NCBI GenBank assembly: GCA_024349245.1
Contig: JALDNG010000021.1
Location: 2,162,001-2,226,000 of the forward strand
DNA length: 64,000 nt
Source of the DNA: Neodontobutis hainanensis
Taxonomy: Eukaryota > Chordata > Actinopteri > Gobiiformes > Odontobutidae
Direction of reading: 5' to 3'
A program made the position numbers and the translations under genes. Below are positions 10,973 to 64,000 of this stretch, piece after piece (positions within the stretch are counted from its first letter, which is position 1; each line of letters starts with the position of its first letter). The notes beneath the pieces are model-generated. The model was not told the origin of the DNA, did not search any database, and was given only the letters and a program-made list of their open reading frames with translations.

Positions 10973-12411
10973 TCCTCATACACAGAGGACAGCACAAAGA
11001 GAGCTGTGTTCGGGTCAGAGGAAAGATGGAGCCATACGACTTCATACACAAATGATTTCTTAAATACAGACGTCCAAAAAGTGAGCTGGCCTGCTGGATT
11101 TAGGGTGAGAGCACCTTGTGTGTTTGAAAAGTGACAGGACAAAATTACATTAAGGGTAAATCTGTCAGGTTTACGTTGTGATTGTGTGATTTAAGTGAAA
11201 AAGAAAATGTGTTTTTACGGTTCCACTTTTCAAAGCAGAGGTGAAAGCATTTCTCTTTGAACGACCTTTCTTTTATCCCCGAGGCAAAGCACATTTTAAT
11301 TAACCCCGAGCCACAGTAAACTCATGACATCAGAGTTAAAACAGGGAACAAAAGAGACGGAGAGGGCCCACCAGCAGAGTGTTGTCGAACGGGACAAAAG
11401 CCGAGGACGTGTACGTACCTGCCTCAGAGACACATCTGAGAGCGCTGTCAACCCAAAACATCCCCTCCCCGGCCCTCAGCACTTCAGTCTCATCCGGCCT
11501 GTGCCGTTTGGAGGGTCCTATCAGATGCACTGCAGCAGGAGGGAGGCCCAGGAATGCTCCTAATACACAAACTGTATTTATTATCTGCTGGGAGCGAGGG
11601 AAACAGTGTTATCTGTGGCAGCTGAAGGTTCACACACTAGTGTCTTAAAGTTACGTATCCAAAATATATGAACATAGCAATTTGAGAATTTGTCTAGTTA
11701 AATATGGAAGATAAACACAGAAGCCTTTGGCAGTGCTTACTGAAGCGAACAGGGAAATAAAAAGTAGATCAATGGAATTTTGATTCAGTTTGCTCCTGAT
11801 TTCTGCCTCCTTTTACGCTAACTCAAGGCAGATTTTAAAGGCATATAAAGTGTATATGTAAGTATACAATGCAAAGGTTCTTTTTAAACAGAATTTGGCA
11901 ACGGCATAATTTTTTTTAATTTAAAGAAAAATAGTTAAGGTCTCTGGGCAGTTGTTGAGTCTAAGACAAGGATTGCAAAAAGAAAAAAATTTAAGTTTAT
12001 TTTAAATTGACCTGATTCACAAAAGAAGAGCCATTAGTCCCATTGACAAACTGAGCACCGCTGGAAAAGAAACGCACTCTTGTTACTTTTTAACAATATA
12101 TTTATACTTTTTTCTTGTGGCTGAAAACCAACAATAAAACTTTGACAAAAACAAGTTGTTAAACCATTTGTTTAACAACTTCAGGCAAATTCTGTTACTT
12201 TTGTACCTCACTATGAAACCATTTTCCATCAGTTGTACCACGACCCACCCTTTCAGTGAATTATGTACTTTGACACTACAGTTTTCCTTCTCAAAGTCAT
12301 CCCATAATAACACATCTAACCAGAAGAACATTTGGTAACAGTTTTTAAACTGGTGTGATCAGTGACCCACAGCGAGCCCTGGCCCCAGGACGTCCCCTGA
12401 ACGCACCGAGG

Positions 12412-12461
12412 AGATAAACCCCCACATGGAGCCGCCACAGGGGTCCGAGCGGGGTTTATCT
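12412..12461. promoter_or_regulatory. Inverted pair of GATA-type motifs
   Basis: AGATAAACCCC (12412-12422) and its exact reverse complement GGGGTTTATCT (12451-12461) flank a 28-bp GC-rich core. Each arm contains AGATAA, a GATA-factor consensus, overlapping a forkhead-like ATAAAC. The surrounding 12360-12520 is GC-richer than its neighbourhood. An enhancer is one reading, but no binding data exist here. Confidence 0.3.
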
Positions 12462-13413
12462 GAAACATGAATCATGTCAAGTGGTTCCTCTCAATCTGAA
12501 GCAGCCGCGGGTTTACTTCATTTCTCTGATTGTTTTAACTCATACACATTACTCATATTTTACTTCAAAAGTCCAACCAAAGCCAACTAACCGGGCAGGA
12601 CATTTAAATTAACCAGAGTTTTGTGTTTCTGTCTTTGTCAATAAGTATTTATCTTTAGTAAAAGCTCCCAGAACCTGTCCATACCATCTTTTTATCAAGT
12701 CCGTGTGTCACTCTTGTCTAACTATGTCAGTTTTTACAGACTATTTCTTTTTTGTTGAGCAAACTGAGAAAATCTGACAAAACAGATGTCCGCGACTGTC
12801 AACAAACATAACCTACTGAGCTAACAAACACCCATTAAGCTACTGAAAAGCAGGGGTCCAACTCGCACCTTACAACAAAAATAGTCCATTCTTTTGAAAG
12901 AAAACAAGACAAACATGAAGAACAGAGACAAAACGAGATTAGTGACTCACTCTAAACTGTGTTGAGTTCTGTTACATTTACATTAAACAAATGTTGAAAC
13001 TGTGGACATGTGAAACATTTAATCAAAAGGCTCTTATTTGTTTGGATAAAAGGGAACGGGATGTCAGAAAATGCCGTCTGAATTTCAAAGCAGAAGGAGT
13101 AGAATGTGAGTGAATTAATACTTTATTAAAATGATGGACATTTAATTCGACATAATTTAACTTTATAATCAACATACCACTTATTTAAACTTTATTTAAC
13201 TCTAAAGGTAAAAAAAAAGATGTAACTATGCCTTTCTGTTTTTTCACAGGGCTACTATCAAAATTTAATGCTACTAAACACTTTTGTGTTTTTTTTTTAT
13301 GTTCATTTTGACTGAAGTTCTTCAAAGGCTCCTCTGACTGTGTCCTGAGGCCACCGCCCCCTCTTCACGTCCCGTTCACGCCCTGTTCGTTTGTGTGTGC
13401 CTCTACCATCGGA

Positions 13414-13426
13414 GGGGGGGGGGGGG
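13414..13426. repeat. Poly-G tract
   Basis: Thirteen consecutive G's in a GC-rich patch about 4 kb upstream of lama5 exon 1. Confidence 0.85.
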
Positions 13427-13852
13427 CGCTGTTAGCGGTCGCCACGACAACAAGTGACCTACCCCTCGCTTCTCTTTGGGTCTCCGCAGAAACCAGGAAG
13501 TAGATTAGTTCTAGAGTCCGGAGAGAGAAAGAAAAGATTAGTGAGGTGAGACGAGCAGCCGTCTTTCTTTCCTGTTTTATGCACTTCTTTTATGAAGAGA
13601 TCGAGGAGTCTTTTTTAAAACTCACACCTCTCAGTCTCTGTGCTTTCAACTTTTGCCTGATTGTATTCAAGTACTTCTTTGTTAAATGATTGATGTTTTA
13701 TTCCCTACACTGTACAGATAATCAATAAAATTTGTATGTTTGTCTATATAAGCATAAAAAATAACTCAAAGACATTTTGGACTCTATTAAATCCACTGGA
13801 AGAGGCCATTATTTTTGTAATTTCCTGGTCTTTCTCTACACTTTCTCACAGT

Positions 13853-13887
13853 ATGTCCCTGCAGAGCTACCGTAGGTGCTTACAGGC
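13853..13887 (+). repeat. Dispersed repeat copy (CCCTGCAGRGCTACC family)
   Basis: This 35-bp segment matches the reverse complement of 19996-20030 at about 32 of 35 positions and shares CCCTGCAG-GCTACC with 28781-28800. Three related copies in 15 kb imply a dispersed element. The full element and its class were not recognised. Confidence 0.5.
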
Positions 13888-16261
13888 AGCAGAAAGAGGG
13901 CAGGAGTGTGGAATTGTAGTTTGAAACATCCAAAAATGATACATTGCACCCACATGTGGCTCACCCATAGGCCTACAGTATTATACAATCTTAACACCTC
14001 TAGAAAAAAGATTGTATCTCAAACATAAAGAGAATATTTACAGATGTGGGTCTCGGGCGTTTCAACCACGAGCAGACTTCTCTTGGACTCTTGTAACGTG
14101 GGTCCAAGATGCTGCTTTAGAGAGGTTTTGTCTCTGCTCTTATACTAGGCGCTGATTTCAAGAAAACCATTGAGATTTTACTGTGTCGAATACTCCCTGT
14201 CCTCGTTTAATCAATAGTTAGCACGTTAGTCTAACATCTGCAGCTCAGGACAGGACTGTGCCTCTAGTCACACATGATTTATTTTTCCCTGCCTAAGACA
14301 AGGACCTTTTAAACCTAACCGGGATGTTAATGGTGGATGAGTGATAAAATCGGAATAATAATTGTTACTCTTGGTAAATGTTGGACGGTCAGAGTCTTAA
14401 TAATGCCTGATTAACCTGTAATGTTTATTTTCTTAATGTTTCTTAATCCAACGCAATTCCTTGAGGCCCATTATTTTGCTTGAAATGAATAAATAAAATG
14501 TTATGAACTTAGAGCAAAAGCCTCAGGAGTAACAGGCTTAAACATTGACTTTGGGACATTTGAGAGTGAAAACCACCAGTTTTGTTTTGTTCTGAAGGAA
14601 AGATAATTAGTGTAACAGGGCTTTTTGAATTCCATCACTTTAAATATCCAGTCTTTTCTAGAATCACCAAATGTACTAACTTATTAACCTTTAAACAGAA
14701 AGTGAGCTGTAACCTCTGCAGTGGCCAGCACCTTAGATCTTTACTGATCTATCAAAGTCTTTAAATGTCTGCTCGAAAAACAGGTCTACGGCCCGCTCTG
14801 TAAGCGTTCTGTGGAATGTAGAAGTGTGATGGTGACTGAAGCCTGTCTGCATTAACACAACTCCTTTAAACAATGCTGTTTGTGAGCGAGGGCCCGGTCA
14901 GAGTTCAACATGAGCCACAGAGAGAAACTGAAGACTATTTCCACCTGCCTCATCCGGACGGAACATGCTTTATTCATCTGTAACATGGAAAGTGAAGCAT
15001 GTGACAAAAAAAAATCCCATAATACTTGGTTAAGTGCTGAAATTACACAGAAAATCAGATTTACTTTTGACTCGGAAGTATGTCCACTACTCTTCCGTCT
15101 CACTTTGGGAAATTTCTCGCTTGTGTTTCCTTTTCTTCGCGGGTGTGAGTTTGTTTGAGATATAAACATTCATTAAAACCTAAAGAGTTCGGAGACTCTC
15201 GGGACCGTTTCACTCACAAACTCCCCTGAGCAGGTGTTTTCTCCGAGCAGCAGCAGAAGACGCTCTTTCATCTTCTGAAGGGGTTTCCTGTGGGTAATTA
15301 GACAGCACTGCTCCAGAGTCCATGAGAAAAGACTTCCAGAAACACACAGCTGCTCAGGTGGGGGCTGCTGTTTTTCTAAATAAAGACTGTTAGTGAGGAA
15401 ACCACAAGAAGACAGCATTTTCACAAATTTTTTTTTATCTATGGAAGCTCTATGATGATTATGATGTGTTAAGTTATTTAGAAAATGTTTTACCCTCCAA
15501 TTTTTACTTTTAACATTACTGTACTGATTCAGTGTTAGCTTCACTAGCTAGCACTTAATGACTAGCTTTGTCTGATCCTACGTCTGGTTTGAATGTAGAA
15601 ATAACAAGTCAAATTTGAGTTTTAACAACTAAACTAAAATTACGGTTGACATCTAACCCATCATTATTGCAAACTTTGATGAAAAATGTTGTAAATTATG
15701 ATTTACGTTGTGATGTTATTTAATCGTAATGCATGTCCAGAGACCACAAATGCAAATGAGTTTTTATATTCACTAAAGCAACCTCACATGGGATGGTTAC
15801 AGCGTTATTAATATCATTTTGAGGCTCAGTTTTAAGGAAAAAAATTCACATAGATTTGCTCTAAACAAACTAAACATTTAACATTAAAAAAGCGAATCCT
15901 TTTTAGACTCACTGCAGGTTTTATGGACGACAGTATGATCGTTTATTAATGAAATTCTACAGCTTATGAGTAGATCGGAGATGATGATAACATTATATCC
16001 GTGTCTGAAGACGAGGCTGTACTGTGACAGGAGTTATTATGGTCTAAATGAGGAAGTGTTGATATGTCTTTACAGAAGCATGCCTCAGACACATCCAGGC
16101 ACAATGATATCCTCTTTAACAATTACAATAATATCTCCTCGTCTTTCTGTTTCTGTGTGTGGCCGTCTGTCTGGGTTTGACTTTAACACCTGGGTGTTTG
16201 TGTTTGAGGGGGTCGGGTTGGTGTTTGCTGTGAAAGAATGAGGAAATAATGAGGCTGTAAA

Positions 16262-16830
16262 ACTCAGGAGTAAAACCCAGGACCAAATCAAGGCTTGGGA
16301 TAAATCTGGACTAGACCTACTGCTAAAGTGTTAAAACACAACTGAAATAGGAACTAACCGGGATCAGAACAGCACTAGGACTGGACTCAGGTCAAGACTA
16401 AAAAAAAACAAATCCCAGACTCAACAGGACTTGACCCTCAATGAACCAAAACTAGGACCAAGATTAAACCAAGGACTAAACCTAAGAATAGACAGGACTA
16501 AGACTGAGCCTGGACTAAAACAAGACTAAATCATAAACCAGACCTTTAACCGGGACTAAACCTGAAACAGTCCCGAACTTAAAGGACAAAGCCATGACAG
16601 AGACTACACTATACCGGACTTAAACTTTCTAAATCAAGCTTAAAGGAAAAACTAAAACAAATCCAGGACTAAACAGCTTAAAACAGACCTACATAAAAAA
16701 ACCACTAAACCGAGACCTGATCAGGCTAAAAACATGAATAAACCAAGGTCAAATCCACATTAGACTGGATCAAACTTGAGCAGAAACAAGTCCTAACCCA
16801 GGACTAGCCTAGAACCAAACCTCGCCTTGA
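16262..16830. repeat. Degenerate GGACTAAACC minisatellite
   Basis: The segment is built from dozens of imperfect copies of words such as CCAGGACTAAACC, GGACTAAACCTG and AAACCAGGACC, with irregular spacing of roughly 10-20 bp. The same vocabulary recurs inside lama5 intron 1 at about 18180-18430, 18880-19110 and 19200-19300, and shorter traces occur at 54148-54196 (opposite orientation) and 57675-57725. Confidence 0.75.
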
Positions 16831-16967
16831 ACGTGTAGTAGTTCTTATCTTTAAATAAGTAGGCTCTCACTTCAAAAACTTCTTAAAACCAACAAATCCC
16901 TGCAGCCTGACTGGTCTCTCTTTAGGGGGAGCGCTCAGTCATCTGTGGGACTGGGGCCGGGCTAATG

Positions 16968-17148
<181 letters not shown>

Positions 17149-17391
17149 CAGAGGCGGAGCGGCGCAGAGAAGGTGCAGCAACGCGGAGCGAAACACGGAG
17201 AAGGGACGAGGCTCGACGCACTTTTCTTTCTGCAGGACCTACACTTCCCCCTCTCTGCCCTTTAGTAGTGTGCTTGGTGTATTCTCCGTCTCCTTTTCTG
17301 ACCAAATGCACCTGTTCTTGTAGCTAGGCACAACTTTTTAGCTCGTTTCTCCCTTGGTTGCTGAGTGGCCTGGAGCGGACAGGTGGAAAGG
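17149..17391 (+). promoter_or_regulatory. lama5: lama5 GC-rich promoter / 5' UTR
   Basis: A GC- and CpG-rich, TATA-less stretch lies between the G tract and the initiator ATG. A pyrimidine run followed by CAG (CTTTCTTTCTGCAG, ending 17235) resembles a splice acceptor. The exon carrying the ATG might therefore begin at 17236 and be joined to an upstream untranslated exon, or the transcription start may simply lie in this region. Sequence alone does not decide. Confidence 0.4.
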
Positions 17392-63664
<46,273 letters not shown>

Positions 63665-64000
63665 GTGAGTATTACCCTCGCTGCTCAAAGGTCAACCACT
63701 GATCCCTGCAGAGGAATGTGTCGGTCGAACAAAAAGAGTCGAGTTTAATGAAGCCCAACAAACACACGCACACTCTAAAAATAAACTTTAGTTTTAATTA
63801 AAAATGTTATGTCAACTCGTTTACCGTAACTGTTTTAAGTAATGGCTAAACTACTTTATTTCTTAAAATGGACTTGAGGAAGTTGATTATAATTTAAAAC
63901 AATTTATATGTAATCGTGTTAAATATAGATTTCTTAACTTTATTAAAGTCTGAAAGTCTTAAAACATCATTTGACTGATAATTCAAACACAGAAAAATCA
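63665..64000 (+). other. lama5: lama5 intron 7, incomplete
   Basis: 336 bp of AT-rich intron from the GTGAGT donor to the window edge. No repeats or genes were recognised. Confidence 0.85.

Noticed and set aside
17365..17391. Upstream GTG as a lama5 start
   Set aside because: Eukaryotic initiation needs an ATG here. The in-frame ATG at 17392 is followed directly by a good signal peptide.

Overview
This window looks like teleost (ray-finned fish) nuclear DNA. Three lines of evidence support this: vertebrate genes with GT-AG introns, AT-rich intergenic DNA full of simple repeats, and fish-type interspersed repeats (a Tc1/mariner relic and a tRNA-derived SINE with the common fish 3' tail). I see no bacterial, viral or CRISPR-like content. 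Three genes can be supported, all on the + strand: npbwr2 (intronless neuropeptide B/W receptor), rps21 (ribosomal protein eS21, complete) and the 5' end of lama5 (laminin alpha-5, which runs off the right edge). Most other open reading frames are chance frames in introns, repeats or antisense to true exons.

Layout. 1-1203 is the AT-rich 5' flank of npbwr2. 1204-2217 is the single coding exon of the receptor. 2218-6420 is intergenic. 6431-8850 is rps21, with a CTCF-like site, an ETS site and a 5'TOP-like pyrimidine tract at its promoter, five coding exons and two poly(A) signals. 8850-17391 is an intergenic/promoter interval. It holds an unidentified candidate exon on the minus strand (9668-9978), a possible GATA inverted pair (12412-12461), a degenerate minisatellite (16262-16830) and a 165-bp TG repeat followed by 12 G's immediately upstream of lama5. 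17392-63664 carries the first seven coding exons of lama5. They encode the signal peptide, the entire LN (domain VI) polymerisation domain and the first laminin EGF-like repeat. Introns range from 58 bp to about 27 kb and hold the mobile and tandem repeats.

The genes do unrelated jobs: a neuropeptide GPCR, a 40S ribosomal protein and a basement-membrane chain. Their proximity is a synteny signal, because the human orthologues of all three lie in 20q13.33 (recalled, not searched). As I recall it, LAMA5 and RPS21 are divergently transcribed in human, whereas here they point the same way, which suggests a local inversion. I did not find a new biological system. The most notable structures are the roughly 1-kb minisatellite in lama5 intron 6 with alternating unit lengths, the TG/G-tract promoter repeat, the degenerate GGACTAAACC arrays around lama5 exon 1, and the unassigned minus-strand exon candidate.
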